Assembly (NCBI RefSeq): GCF_009647655.1
Contig: NZ_WJFD01000003.1
Span: 782,661-846,660 of the forward strand
Reading direction: 5' to 3'
Origin: Chitinophaga sp. SYP-B3965
GTDB lineage: Bacteria > Bacteroidota > Bacteroidia > Chitinophagales > Chitinophagaceae
Length of the DNA: 64,000 bases
Under the pieces are notes generated by a model. That model searched no databases, was not told where the DNA came from, and saw only the letters and a program-made list of their open reading frames with translations. This document shows, piece by piece, positions 18,067 through 26,516 of the stretch (the stretch's first letter is position 1; every line of letters begins with the position of its first letter). The position numbers and the translations under genes are program-made.

Positions 18067-18885
18067 TTATCGCTGCAACACAGAATCCAGCTTAGCATGG
18101 AACAGCGGATAGTCATTCAGGTTATTATGCCCTCCATCTTTAATGGTAACAAACTCATCTCCCTTCTTAAAAAACGCCTCCAGCTTTTTCCCGGACTCAT
18201 ACGGCACCGTATTATCATCCGTACCATGAAAAATGGTAATGGGCGCGGCTACTTTAGGCAGGAATTCATTTGTAGGCAGTTTATAATCCAGCATCATCCC
18301 CACCGGGTAAATGGGCGCTGAAGAAAAAGCCACATCCTTCAGGCTATAATAAGGCGTTTCCAGTATCAGTCGCTTACAATCCCGCACAGAAGCCAGTTGC
18401 GCAGCAATCCCCGTTCCAATAGAACGTCCGTACAACACAATCTGCCAGGGCGCAAAACGAGCACGCGCCACTTTATACATCAGCAAAGCATCTTCATATA
18501 AAGCAGCCTCTGTCAGCTCTCCTGTACTCTTCCCGAATTCCCGGTAGTCCAGTATCAGCACATCATAGCCATTGCGGGTAAAATTGGGCATCAGTTTCGC
18601 GTACCGGTTAATGTTTTTAGCATTACCATGAAAATACAACACCATCCCTCTCGGCCGGCCAGGCGCTTTGAACAGCACAGCGCTTAATTTCACTTTCTTA
18701 TTAACGGGGATGAGTAATTCCTGGAAGGGGATATCAAATTTATACTGGTAATTAGCCGGTAATACTTCCGGGTGAAAGATGAGTTTATCCTGGATGAAAT
18801 ACAAGGCAATACCTCCCGCGAGATACAAGGCGATAGCCCATATCGCAAATTTCTTAAAGTATTTCTTCACGTCTAACTTCTTCAT
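18067..18885 (-). CDS. alpha/beta hydrolase, membrane-anchored (ABHD13/BEM46-like)
   Basis: A 272-residue protein with an N-terminal membrane anchor (FAIWAIALYLAGGIALYFI). The hydrolase fold follows: oxyanion segment YFHGNAKN, nucleophile elbow GRSIGTG (S154), the acid in HGTDDNTVP and the catalytic His in GGHNN. The layout matches BEM46/ABHD13-type serine hydrolases, probably facing the periplasm. The substrate is unknown. It starts 11 bp downstream of a paralogue (18897-19685) that shares the same motifs, so the two arose by tandem duplication. Confidence 0.85.
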   Translation of the reverse strand: MKKLDVKKYFKKFAIWAIALYLAGGIALYFIQDKLIFHPEVLPANYQYKFDIPFQELLIPVNKKVKLSAVLFKAPGRPRGMVLYFHGNAKNINRYAKLMPNFTRNGYDVLILDYREFGKSTGELTEAALYEDALLMYKVARARFAPWQIVLYGRSIGTGIAAQLASVRDCKRLILETPYYSLKDVAFSSAPIYPVGMMLDYKLPTNEFLPKVAAPITIFHGTDDNTVPYESGKKLEAFFKKGDEFVTIKDGGHNNLNDYPLFHAKLDSVLQR

Positions 18886-18896
18886 ATGGCGCTTCT

Positions 18897-19685
18897 TTAT
18901 TCCTGCAGGATGTCTCTTATAAATGCATGATATTCAGGGAAAGAGGGTAAGTTATTATGCCGCCCGCCTTCTATCCTGATCAATGTGATCCTGCGCGGGT
19001 TCAGTTTTTGCAGGTGTTCACTATGGCGGACCGGGATCAGCCTGTCTTTGGTACCATGCAGGATGTACGTATGGCATTTCACCTTTTTGATCCAGAGGTC
19101 TGTTCTCAGGTGATACCTTAAAACCCAGCGCAGTGGCAGGATAGGTAAGAATCTTTTCACTACACGGGCAAAACTGTAATAGGGTGCATCCAGGATCAGG
19201 TACCTGGGTGTATTATCACTGGCCAGCCTGGTGGCAAATCCACTTCCAATGCTGCGGCCATATACAAGGATGTGATTTTCCGGATGCATGGCGCACAGGG
19301 TATTGTACACAAACTGGGAATCATTCAGCAGATCAGCTTCCGTCCTTTTGCCGGTACTTTTCCCAAAACCCCTGTAGTCTACCATCAACACATCATACCC
19401 ATAACGGGTAAAATCTTTCGCATATTTCCCCCATCCTTTAATACTGCGGGAGTTACCATGGAAATAAAGGAGGATGCCTTTCGGCTTTTCCACCTTAAAA
19501 TGTAATCCATTGATACGCACGCCGGGCGCCACTTCAAAGAACAATTCCTCAAAAGGCTGATCATACCTGAACTCAAAATCAGGTTTCAGCTTTTCCGGTT
19601 TAAAGATAAACCGCTCCTGGATGAGGTAAGCTAATATCATTAACAGGATGTACCCTGCAATGATGTATATGATAGTCGGGGACAT
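18897..19685 (-). CDS. alpha/beta hydrolase, membrane-anchored paralogue
   Basis: A 262-residue paralogue of its downstream neighbour. One N-terminal membrane helix (TIIYIIAGYILLMILAYLI) is followed by FIFKPEKL, the oxyanion segment YFHGNSRS, nucleophile elbow GRSIGSG, acid HGTKDRLIP and catalytic His GGRHNN. It has the same order and spacing as the neighbour but differs widely elsewhere, so the duplication is old. It is likely a periplasm-facing serine hydrolase; the substrate is unknown. It follows the ThiF-like gene by about 27 bp and is probably in the same operon. Confidence 0.85.
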   Translation of the reverse strand: MSPTIIYIIAGYILLMILAYLIQERFIFKPEKLKPDFEFRYDQPFEELFFEVAPGVRINGLHFKVEKPKGILLYFHGNSRSIKGWGKYAKDFTRYGYDVLMVDYRGFGKSTGKRTEADLLNDSQFVYNTLCAMHPENHILVYGRSIGSGFATRLASDNTPRYLILDAPYYSFARVVKRFLPILPLRWVLRYHLRTDLWIKKVKCHTYILHGTKDRLIPVRHSEHLQKLNPRRITLIRIEGGRHNNLPSFPEYHAFIRDILQE

Positions 19686-19712
19686 GCTTGATCTTCCACA
19701 TACTCCAAGGGC

Positions 19713-20519
19713 TTAGTCTTCCACATCCGGCACAATTTCCAGCCCATACTCCTCTGCTGTAAGCAAACCTCTCTCTTTCACTGCGGCCACACCAGCACGA
19801 TCTGCATACAGGTCCGTCAACTCAAACTTCTGATGCAGATAATTGAAGGTCTGCATTTTGCCTGCGAGGCCCGGAACACCCGCCAGGTATTTGATGATCT
19901 CATTCACGATCAGCAGCGCTGTGGCCCCATGTGTGGAACCTAACACCCCTGCATCAAAATTCCTGAAATCATCCACCAGCAACTCACTGCAACGGTAAGA
20001 AGCAGAACGCTCCCCACTGTCCAGCAACATATTAAAACCTCCCCACCAGGCTATCCAGTTATGTACTTCGCCTGTTACAAAAGGTTTATCCAGTTGCAGA
20101 CAGGCATCATTCACAATGAGATGTGTAGCGCGGTGTTGGGAACAGTCTATGATCAGGTCAAAACCTTCAAACACCTGCTTAGCGTTTTCTGGTTTTATCT
20201 GTAAGAGGAAAGGATAATGTTTATTCCAGGGATTGAGCGAGAACAATCTGCTGGCCGCCATTTTAGCTTTGTGTTTGCGGAGGTCCTGCATGTTATACAG
20301 AGGCTGGCGGTGCAGGTCTTCTTCCAGAATCACTCCATAGTCCGCGATACCGATCACACCAACGCCAGCGGCGCTGAGATATTGGATCACCGGGCTGCCC
20401 AGCCCTCCTGCCCCGATCACCAGGATACGGGCAGTTTTTAATTTCTCCTGCATATTGACTCCCATACCCGGTACGGCAATGGGATGTTTGTATCTTAACA
20501 ATTCTTTTTCTGACAGCAT
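19713..20519 (-). CDS. HesA/MoeB/ThiF family adenylyltransferase-like protein
   Basis: A 268-residue E1-like protein. The nucleotide-binding loop VIGAGGLGSPVIQYL, the DLHRQ arginine motif and the GVLGSTHGATALL block are clear. MoeB and ThiF normally carry two CxxC zinc knuckles and a catalytic cysteine; here I count only three cysteines (in IDCSQ, DACLQ and YRCSE), with no CxxC pair. It may therefore activate an atypical partner or act differently. No ThiS/MoaD-like gene is adjacent. The C-terminal acidic tail is short and there is no rhodanese domain. It lies between a histidine kinase gene and two hydrolase genes on the same strand. Confidence 0.85.
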   Translation of the reverse strand: MLSEKELLRYKHPIAVPGMGVNMQEKLKTARILVIGAGGLGSPVIQYLSAAGVGVIGIADYGVILEEDLHRQPLYNMQDLRKHKAKMAASRLFSLNPWNKHYPFLLQIKPENAKQVFEGFDLIIDCSQHRATHLIVNDACLQLDKPFVTGEVHNWIAWWGGFNMLLDSGERSASYRCSELLVDDFRNFDAGVLGSTHGATALLIVNEIIKYLAGVPGLAGKMQTFNYLHQKFELTDLYADRAGVAAVKERGLLTAEEYGLEIVPDVED

Positions 20520-20552
20520 TGTTTCTTTTACTGGTACAAAGATAGCTAGTTT

Positions 20553-21902
20553 TTAATCCTGCGGAAACTCCAATGTAAAGCGGGTTCCCTTCCCCAGTAT
20601 ACTTTCCACCCTGATCCTTCCCTTATGAGCATCCACGATCGCTTTCACATAACTCAATCCAAGCCCGAAACCTTTTACGTTATGTACATTTCCTGTATGT
20701 GCGCGATAGAATTTCTCGAAGATCCTGTTCACCGTATCCCTGCTCATTCCTATACCATTATCCGCGATGGAGATCACAAAGTTCTTACGCGTATTACCTG
20801 TGGTGATCTTTACTTCCAGGTTATCTTTCGAGTATTTGATAGCGTTATCCAGCAGGTTGAAGATGAGGTTGGAGAAGTGTACTTCATCTGCTTTGATAAT
20901 GGGCTGATGTGCATTTAACTGCAACTGCACTTTACCATTTTTCCCATCCAGTTGTAATTGCAGGTTCTCTACTGTACTGGAGATCAGCTGATGTACATCT
21001 ATGGGTTGCAGGTTGAGTGACAGTTCATCCTTCTCTAACAAAGCAGATTGCAGGATAGATTCCACCTGTTTGTTCATCCGTTTGTTTTCTTCTTTAATGA
21101 TGCCGGAGAAGTAACGGATCTTGTCTTTGTTGTCCATTACTTTTTCATTCCCGATGGCATCAATAGCCAATGAAATAGTGGCCAAAGGTGTTTTCAGTTC
21201 ATGCGTCATGTTGTTGATGAAATCCCCTTTTATTTCGGAGAGTTTCTTTTGCCCCAGCATGGTGCGGATAGTGAGGGCAAAAGCGGTTACAATGATCGCG
21301 GTGAACAATATCCCGCCTGAGATCATCCAGCCCATGTACTTAAACACTTTGAAACTGGTGGAAGGCACAAAAACGTAGAGCTGTCCTGACTCCGGCGTAA
21401 TAATATTATAGGCCAGGGAGGCAATGAACTGATGATATAATGCGGAGTCCTCACTGATCTTTTGAATGCGTTCCGAAAAACCGGGAGACACCAGCTGGTA
21501 GTAACCATTCTCCACGATACCGAATTCAAACACCGTATCCAGCTTCCTTTCCTTCATGGATTTCTTCAGCATCTCAGACACTTCCTTTGGGTCAAAAAGG
21601 CGGCTTACCGGCTCTGTGGGACGGAGAAGCCTGTCCCCGTTGATGGGCGGGAGGTTCAGGCTGGAGGAAGTACCTTCCCGTTTGAAGTTCTGTAGTTGAA
21701 TGCGGCTGTTGATAGGCACAGCAAGCCTTTCCATCATTTCCTTGGCTACTGCGTCCACGGCTTCGGACGTCTTTTGCTCCTTCTCCTCTTTTTTGATGTG
21801 AGTGGCGCTATTGATCCAACTGTACTGAATATAGATGATCCCCAGCAGGGACAAGGTTATCAGTGCGATTATGATCGGAAATATCTTTCTAAGTGGCAAC
21901 AT
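20553..21902 (-). CDS. sensor histidine kinase, orphan
   Basis: A 449-residue kinase with an N-terminal membrane helix (FPIIIALITLSLLGIIYIQYSW), a periplasmic sensor region of about 180 residues, and a second helix (MISGGILFTAIIVTAFALTI). HisKA has the phosphoacceptor H in FINNMTHELKTPLATI. The HATPase has the N box NLLDNAIKYS, G1 DNGIGM and G2 GFGLGLSYVK. I chose the ATG at 21902 because it directly precedes the signal-anchor helix; a start at 21935 would add eleven residues. No response regulator gene is adjacent. The signal is unknown. Confidence 0.92.
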   Translation of the reverse strand: MLPLRKIFPIIIALITLSLLGIIYIQYSWINSATHIKKEEKEQKTSEAVDAVAKEMMERLAVPINSRIQLQNFKREGTSSSLNLPPINGDRLLRPTEPVSRLFDPKEVSEMLKKSMKERKLDTVFEFGIVENGYYQLVSPGFSERIQKISEDSALYHQFIASLAYNIITPESGQLYVFVPSTSFKVFKYMGWMISGGILFTAIIVTAFALTIRTMLGQKKLSEIKGDFINNMTHELKTPLATISLAIDAIGNEKVMDNKDKIRYFSGIIKEENKRMNKQVESILQSALLEKDELSLNLQPIDVHQLISSTVENLQLQLDGKNGKVQLQLNAHQPIIKADEVHFSNLIFNLLDNAIKYSKDNLEVKITTGNTRKNFVISIADNGIGMSRDTVNRIFEKFYRAHTGNVHNVKGFGLGLSYVKAIVDAHKGRIRVESILGKGTRFTLEFPQD

Positions 21903-22082
21903 GTCAGGTACAATATAAACGATAAATATAGGCAAAATCCACCCCTTTCAAACTAATTGCTATAGCAACCATGATACAAAATTAAAACCCGGAAAGCCTT
22001 ATCGGACGTAACACCTGATAAAAAACATTACTTTAACGTAATTTTAACGGGGAATTATTACTGTAATTGCAGCCAGTTTCCA

Positions 22083-22090
22083 TAACTTTG
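22083..22090 (+). promoter_or_regulatory. -7 box TAACTTTG upstream of a candidate ncRNA
   Basis: An exact TAnnTTTG element. A -33 TTTG at the normal spacing is not visible. The predicted start, a few bases downstream, coincides with the 5' arm of the closing stem of the ncRNA candidate. Confidence 0.4.
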
Positions 22091-22094
22091 CATC

Positions 22095-22268
22095 GTTATC
22101 TGGTACCAAATTTGCTACGTAAGAGTTGTGATTTGCTTTCATACTTTGATAACACATAAACAAGCTAATAAACTTTCTACATACATCGATGTGGATTCGT
22201 TCCATAAGCGATTTAGATTTTGGTTGATAAAATGGTAAGGGATCTGTCTAGGTCCCTTTTACTTTTTT
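22095..22268 (+). ncRNA. candidate structured small RNA (6S-like?)
   Basis: The 443-bp gap between the histidine kinase and yqgE contains no ORF but shows a transcription-unit layout: a -7 box at 22083-22090, a long-range closing stem and an intrinsic terminator at 22235-22268. The closing stem pairs TTATC (22096-22100) with GATAA (22226-22230) and ACCAAAT (22105-22111) with ATTTTGGT (22217-22224, one bulge); the palindrome ACATCGATGT lies inside. The length of about 170 nt and the large, A/U-rich interior would fit a 6S-like RNA, but I cannot test family membership. It could also be a long yqgE leader. Confidence 0.4.
22235..22268 (+). terminator. intrinsic terminator in the histidine kinase-yqgE gap
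   Basis: GTAAGGGA (22235-22242) pairs with TCCCTTTTAC (22253-22262) with a two-base bulge, followed by six T residues. No protein gene on the plus strand ends here, so it must end an RNA transcript or act as an attenuator. Confidence 0.7.
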
Positions 22269-22345
22269 AGCCCTTTCTTCTTCAAAAAATAACGTCCTGT
22301 TTGCATTTTGTTGGTTAAATTTGGTTAGAGCTTAAGGAATTAGGT

Positions 22346-22897
22346 ATGGATACACTTGCGCCAGGCATATTGTTGATCGCGGACCCCTTTCTGAAAGATC
22401 CGAATTTCGCAAGAACAGTGATCCTGCTCTGCGAACATCAGGAAGAAGGGAGTTTTGGCTTTGTGGTGAACAAGCAGTTTGACCAGAAGCTGGACGATCT
22501 GATCTCCAATGTTTTCGTCCCCAACATCCCCGTTTTTCTTGGTGGCCCCGTTCAGATGGATACCATTCATTTTATTCACCAGATGCCTGACCTCATAGAG
22601 GGTGGGTTTGAAGTATTTCCCGGTATTTACTGGGGAGGGGATTTTGACACCGTAGTGAACCTGGTGAATTCCCAGCAGTTAGACCTTCAGAAGATCAAGT
22701 TCTTCGTGGGTTATTCCGGTTGGAGCAGTGGTCAGTTGGAAGGGGAAATGAATGAAAAGAGCTGGATCCTTTCTTCTGTAAATACACCCATCCTGTTCCT
22801 GGAAGATGAACAGGAGATCTGGCGGCAGGCCTTGCGGCGAATGGGGAATAATTTCGCCATGATGGCGAACTTTCCGATAGATCCTACATTGAATTAG
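22346..22897 (+). CDS. YqgE/AlgH family protein
   Basis: A 183-residue member of the UPF0301/DUF179 family. The N-terminal LAPGILLIADPFLKDPNFARTVILLCEH and the central GFVVNKQF and FLGGPVQMD are the family landmarks. It is a cytosolic protein of unknown biochemical role; AlgH was named from alginate regulation in Pseudomonas, but its mechanism is not settled. TAAATTTG (22316-22323) is a possible -7 box 22 bp before the ATG. The gene is downstream of a candidate ncRNA and convergent with atpC across a hairpin array. Confidence 0.92.
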   Translation: MDTLAPGILLIADPFLKDPNFARTVILLCEHQEEGSFGFVVNKQFDQKLDDLISNVFVPNIPVFLGGPVQMDTIHFIHQMPDLIEGGFEVFPGIYWGGDFDTVVNLVNSQQLDLQKIKFFVGYSGWSSGQLEGEMNEKSWILSSVNTPILFLEDEQEIWRQALRRMGNNFAMMANFPIDPTLN

Positions 22898-22901
22898 GTA
22901 T

Positions 22902-23232
22902 ATGCCTCCGGCATTTTTACAATACGCTAAAGCCGCCATCATGGCGGCTTTAATATTTGAAAGGCCTGCTACAATTATTGGCGGCAAAGTCCCTATGGGG
23001 GTGTTTTTCTTTTAAATACAAAGCCACCACATGGTGGTTTTTCTTTAAACAAAACAGAAAGCCGCCGCAGGGCGGTTTTCTGTTTTAAAAGCGTCATCCG
23101 CAGCAGGGCAGTTTTTCCTTTCAAACAAATAATGAAAGCCGCCGTTTACCGGCGGCTCCCCATAATAAAAAGCCCCCCGCAGGGGAAACCTCTCAGCCTA
23201 AATACAAAACGGCCTCCGATCACTAGGAGGCC
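22902..23232. repeat. array of seven to eight hairpins between yqgE and atpC
   Basis: These 330 bp hold consecutive perfect or near-perfect hairpins: ATGCC..GGCAT+T5 (22902-22919), AAGCCGCCAT-C-ATGGCGGCTT (22930-22950), AAGCCACCA..TGGTGGTTT (23021-23040), AAAACAGAAA-GCCGCC..GGCGG-TTTTCTGTTTT (23051-23086), AGCCGCCG..CGGCGGCT (23137-23157), CCCC..GGGG (23174-23186) and GGCCTCC..GGAGGCC (23211-23232). Most share an AAGCCGCC core flanked by A- and T-rich runs, so they look like duplicated and diverged terminators. Both convergent transcripts would end here. Confidence 0.8.
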
Positions 23233-23264
23233 GCTTCAATATAGTAAGCTTCTTAAACAGCGTT

Positions 23265-23516
23265 TTAAACCGCTACAGCGCCTTCAACCAGCACAGTAGC
23301 CTTATTATTCAACACCTCTACGAAGCCGCCGTTAATCGTGTAATGAGAAGCCTGCGTCTTATCCTTCAGCACCTTCATCTTACCCTTACCCAGGGCAGCG
23401 ATCAACGGAGCGTGACGGTCCAATACTTCAAAAGAACCATCTACACCCGGCAACTGGATGCCATATACTTCGCCTGAGTACAGCTTTTTTTCCGGTGTTA
23501 ATATTTCCAATAACAT
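23265..23516 (-). CDS. atpC: F-type ATP synthase subunit epsilon (short form)
   Basis: An 83-residue protein matching the N-terminal beta-sandwich of epsilon (LLEILTPEKKLYSGEV, LPGVDGSFEVLDRHAPLIAAL, INGGFVEVLNNKATVLVEGA). It stops where the two-helix C-terminal domain would begin; E. coli epsilon is about 139 residues. The C-terminal domain is the part that inhibits ATP hydrolysis in other bacteria, so that mode of regulation should be absent. Epsilon links the rotor (gamma, c-ring) in the membrane-bound complex. It follows atpD by about 23 bp. The other atp genes are not in the window. Confidence 0.94.
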   Translation of the reverse strand: MLLEILTPEKKLYSGEVYGIQLPGVDGSFEVLDRHAPLIAALGKGKMKVLKDKTQASHYTINGGFVEVLNNKATVLVEGAVAV

Positions 23517-23539
23517 GTTTCTAGTTTAGTGTGAAAACC

Positions 23540-25042
23540 TTACTTGGAAGCTGCTGCCAGCAGTTTCTTGCCTTTCTCGATAGCATCGTCGATAGATCCT
23601 ACCAGGTTAAATGCTGCTTCAGGATATTCATCCACTTCACCGTCCATGATCATGTTAAAACCACGGATGGTTTCTTCGATCGGAACCAGGATACCTTTCA
23701 GACCCGTGAACTGCTCTGCCACGTGGAACGGCTGGCTGAGGAAACGTTCAACACGACGAGCGCGTGATACCGTCAGTTTATCCTCGTCGCTCAACTCATC
23801 CATACCCAGGATCGCAATGATATCCTGTAACTCTTTATAACGTTGCAGGATCATCTTAACCCTTTGTGCACAGTTGTAGTGAGCTTCCCCAACGATAGAA
23901 GGGCTCAGGATACGGCTGGTAGAATCCAGTGGATCCACTGCCGGATAGATACCTTTATCGGAGATCTTACGGGAAAGTACTGTTGTAGCATCCAGGTGGG
24001 AGAAGGTTGTTGCAGGAGCCGGATCCGTCAAGTCATCCGCAGGTACATAAACCGCCTGTACGGAAGTGATAGAACCGTTCTTGGTAGAAGTGATACGCTC
24101 TTGCATCAGACCCATTTCCGTAGCCAGGGTTGGTTGGTAACCTACCGCTGAAGGCATACGGCCTAACAGTGCAGATACTTCAGAACCAGCCTGTGTGAAA
24201 CGGAAGATGTTATCTACGAAGAACAGGATGTCCCTACCACCACCGGCAGTACCATCACCATCACGGAAATATTCTGCCATGGTCAAACCAGACAGGGCAA
24301 CACGGGCACGCGCACCGGGAGGTTCGTTCATCTGACCGAAGATGAAGGTAGACTGAGAGTTCCTCAGTTCAGCCATATCTACAGATGCCAGATCCCATCC
24401 GCCATGCTCCATGGATTCTTTAAATTTATCACCGTATTTCACAATACCTGCCTCGATCATCTCACGCATCAGGTCATTACCCTCACGTGTACGCTCACCC
24501 ACACCGGCAAATACGGACAAACCATCGTGACCTTTCGCAATGTTGTTGATCAGCTCCTGGATCAATACGGTCTTACCTACACCCGCACCACCAAACAAAC
24601 CGATCTTACCACCTTTTGCATATGGCTCGATCAGGTCAATTACCTTGATACCAGTAAATAATACTTCCGTATCTGTAGCCAGGTCCTCAAAACGGGGAGG
24701 CTGACGGTGAATAGGAGCACCATTTGTTGTATCCAGCTGGCCTAAACCATCAATTGCTTCACCTACCACATTGAACAAACGGCCTTTAATAGCGTCACCT
24801 GTAGGCATTTTGATTGGGAAACCTTTGTCTCTTACCGGCATACCGCGTACCAGGCCATCTGTAGAATCCATGGCAACGGTACGAACACTGTCCTCTCCCA
24901 GGTGTTGCTGAACTTCCAGCACCACTTTCTGGCCATTTTCCCTGGTCAGTTCAAGGGCGTTATAAATTTCCGGCAATGTTCCTTCAAAATGCACGTCCAC
25001 AACGGGACCGATGATTTGTTTGATCTTACCTGTATTAGGCAT
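23540..25042 (-). CDS. atpD: F-type ATP synthase subunit beta
   Basis: A 500-residue catalytic subunit. P-loop GGAGVGKT is at residues 151-158, followed by GERTREGNDL, ALLGRMPSAVGYQPTLATEMG and the DELSxEDK motif (here DELSDEDK). It makes ATP from ADP and phosphate at the F1 head, driven by the ion gradient. The start is MPNTGKIKQIIGPVVDV at 25042; an upstream frame to 25126 would be non-homologous and would include the promoter. A consensus promoter lies at 25097-25127. It forms a two-gene operon with atpC, apart from the rest of the ATP synthase genes, as commonly seen in Bacteroidota. Confidence 0.97.
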   Translation of the reverse strand: MPNTGKIKQIIGPVVDVHFEGTLPEIYNALELTRENGQKVVLEVQQHLGEDSVRTVAMDSTDGLVRGMPVRDKGFPIKMPTGDAIKGRLFNVVGEAIDGLGQLDTTNGAPIHRQPPRFEDLATDTEVLFTGIKVIDLIEPYAKGGKIGLFGGAGVGKTVLIQELINNIAKGHDGLSVFAGVGERTREGNDLMREMIEAGIVKYGDKFKESMEHGGWDLASVDMAELRNSQSTFIFGQMNEPPGARARVALSGLTMAEYFRDGDGTAGGGRDILFFVDNIFRFTQAGSEVSALLGRMPSAVGYQPTLATEMGLMQERITSTKNGSITSVQAVYVPADDLTDPAPATTFSHLDATTVLSRKISDKGIYPAVDPLDSTSRILSPSIVGEAHYNCAQRVKMILQRYKELQDIIAILGMDELSDEDKLTVSRARRVERFLSQPFHVAEQFTGLKGILVPIEETIRGFNMIMDGEVDEYPEAAFNLVGSIDDAIEKGKKLLAAASK

Positions 25043-25096
25043 ATTTCTTAGAAGTTTATAGAATGCAAGTAATTGTGTGCTTATGCAAAATTTGCG

Positions 25097-25127
25097 CAAA
25101 GGTAAGCATTGAAGCCTAAAACCCAAA
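25097..25127 (-). promoter_or_regulatory. atpDC promoter (TTTG-N19-TACCTTTG)
   Basis: On the minus strand TTTG (25127-25124) and TACCTTTG (25104-25097) are 19 bp apart, an exact match to the Bacteroidota consensus. The leader to the ATG at 25042 would be about 50 nt. Confidence 0.75.
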
Positions 25128-25247
25128 ATTGTGGAAAGATGATTTAGGCTGATTTTCGTCAGTTTTAGCCAAATTGTTAAGTCTAATCAATAAGTTATAA
25201 TATGTAAGTATCGCTGATTAATTTAGCGCTTTCGTAAACTCTTTAGC

Positions 25248-26465
25248 ATGAATGATAAGCACGAATTAGACCGCCGGGACTTTCTCGGCTCCATTACCAA
25301 GGCTGGTATTTTAAGCGCCATAGGCCTTGCGCCTGTTGCCCGGGCAGCGGCTAATATTATAGAAGCACCGATGGCAGGGGAACACAAATTCCTTTGCCCT
25401 CCCTATCTCCAAAATCCCACACCAGAGGCCATGACCATCATGTGGCTGAGTAACAAACCCTGCTACAGCTGGGTGGAATATGGGGAAACGGATACCTTAG
25501 GCACCAGCGCCAACAGTTCCAAAGAAGGTCTGATAGATGCCTATAATCGCATCAACCGTATCCGTTTAGAACATCTGAAGCCCAATACCACTTATTATTA
25601 CCAGGTAAAATCGAAGGAGATCACACAGTTCAAGCCGTATGAACTCATCTATGGTGAAACTATCAGCTCTGAAACGTTCAGCTTCAAAACCCCTGCAGCT
25701 AATCCAAAGGAGGTTTCCTGGCTGGTGATCAATGATATCCATGACCGGCCGCAAAGCATCCCTCACCTGATGGGCCTGAATAAAGACCCTTATGATTTTG
25801 TGTTCTTTAACGGAGATGTATTTGATTATCAGGAAGATGAGCAACAGATCATAGATCACCTGCTCATCCCTGCCGGTAATTCCTTCGCCTCCACCAAACC
25901 GTTCATTCTCACCAGGGGTAACCACGAAACCCGTGGTAAATTCCGCCGGGAACTGGGGAACTATTTCGATGGGGACTACGTTTTCACCAAAACCTGGGGG
26001 CCTGTACATTTTACCGTACTGGATACCGGGGAAGACAAAGAAGATACGAGTCCTGTATATGCCGGCATCGTCAATTTCGACCAATACCGCATTGAACAGG
26101 CTGAGAAATTGAAACAGATCGTGAAAACGCCTGCTTTCCTGAAAGCTAAATTCCGGGTGGTGATGATGCACATCCCCCATTATTATTCTGGTGACTGGCA
26201 TGGGCCCATGGAATGCAGGAAACACTTCGCACCTATATTTGAGGCCAGTAAGATAGACCTGTTCCTGGCCGGGCATACCCATAGATTTGGAATCCATCAG
26301 CCAGTACCGGGGCAACATTCCTACCCCATCGTGATCGGCGGCGGCCCCAAAGATGGTAATCGCACCCTGATCAAAGTGAATGCTACACAGAAAGACCTGA
26401 AACTGGTGATGTTGAAAGATGATGGATCAGAGATAGGAAAAGTGGAATTGAAGAGTAAAAGATAA
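25248..26465 (+). CDS. Tat-exported metallophosphoesterase
   Basis: A 405-residue protein. The N-terminus (LDRRDFLGSITKAGILSAIG) is a Tat signal. A fibronectin-like N-terminal domain of the purple acid phosphatase type (about 45-150) precedes a calcineurin-like phosphoesterase domain with its metal-binding motifs in order: INDIHDR, FFNGDVFDY, RGNHETRG, MMHIPHYY and LAGHTHRFG. It hydrolyses phosphate esters in the periplasm; the natural substrate is unknown. The ATG at 25248 gives the twin arginine at positions 9-10. It is monocistronic, with an intergenic region of 205 bp before it (divergent from atpD) and a strong terminator after it. Confidence 0.92.
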   Translation: MNDKHELDRRDFLGSITKAGILSAIGLAPVARAAANIIEAPMAGEHKFLCPPYLQNPTPEAMTIMWLSNKPCYSWVEYGETDTLGTSANSSKEGLIDAYNRINRIRLEHLKPNTTYYYQVKSKEITQFKPYELIYGETISSETFSFKTPAANPKEVSWLVINDIHDRPQSIPHLMGLNKDPYDFVFFNGDVFDYQEDEQQIIDHLLIPAGNSFASTKPFILTRGNHETRGKFRRELGNYFDGDYVFTKTWGPVHFTVLDTGEDKEDTSPVYAGIVNFDQYRIEQAEKLKQIVKTPAFLKAKFRVVMMHIPHYYSGDWHGPMECRKHFAPIFEASKIDLFLAGHTHRFGIHQPVPGQHSYPIVIGGGPKDGNRTLIKVNATQKDLKLVMLKDDGSEIGKVELKSKR

Positions 26466-26470
26466 AAACA

Positions 26471-26508
26471 GAAAGTGCGCCATGGTAAATGGCGCACTTT
26501 CTTTATTA
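26471..26508 (+). terminator. intrinsic terminator of the phosphoesterase gene
   Basis: GAAAGTGCGCCAT / ATGGCGCACTTTC is a 13-bp stem with a GGTAA-type loop, followed by TTTATT. It lies 5 bp after the stop codon. Confidence 0.85.
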
Positions 26509-26516
26509 AAACCCTG

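Noticed and set aside
25566..26318. 250-residue minus-strand frame antisense to the phosphoesterase
   Set aside because: All five metal-binding motifs are on the plus strand, so this is a shadow.
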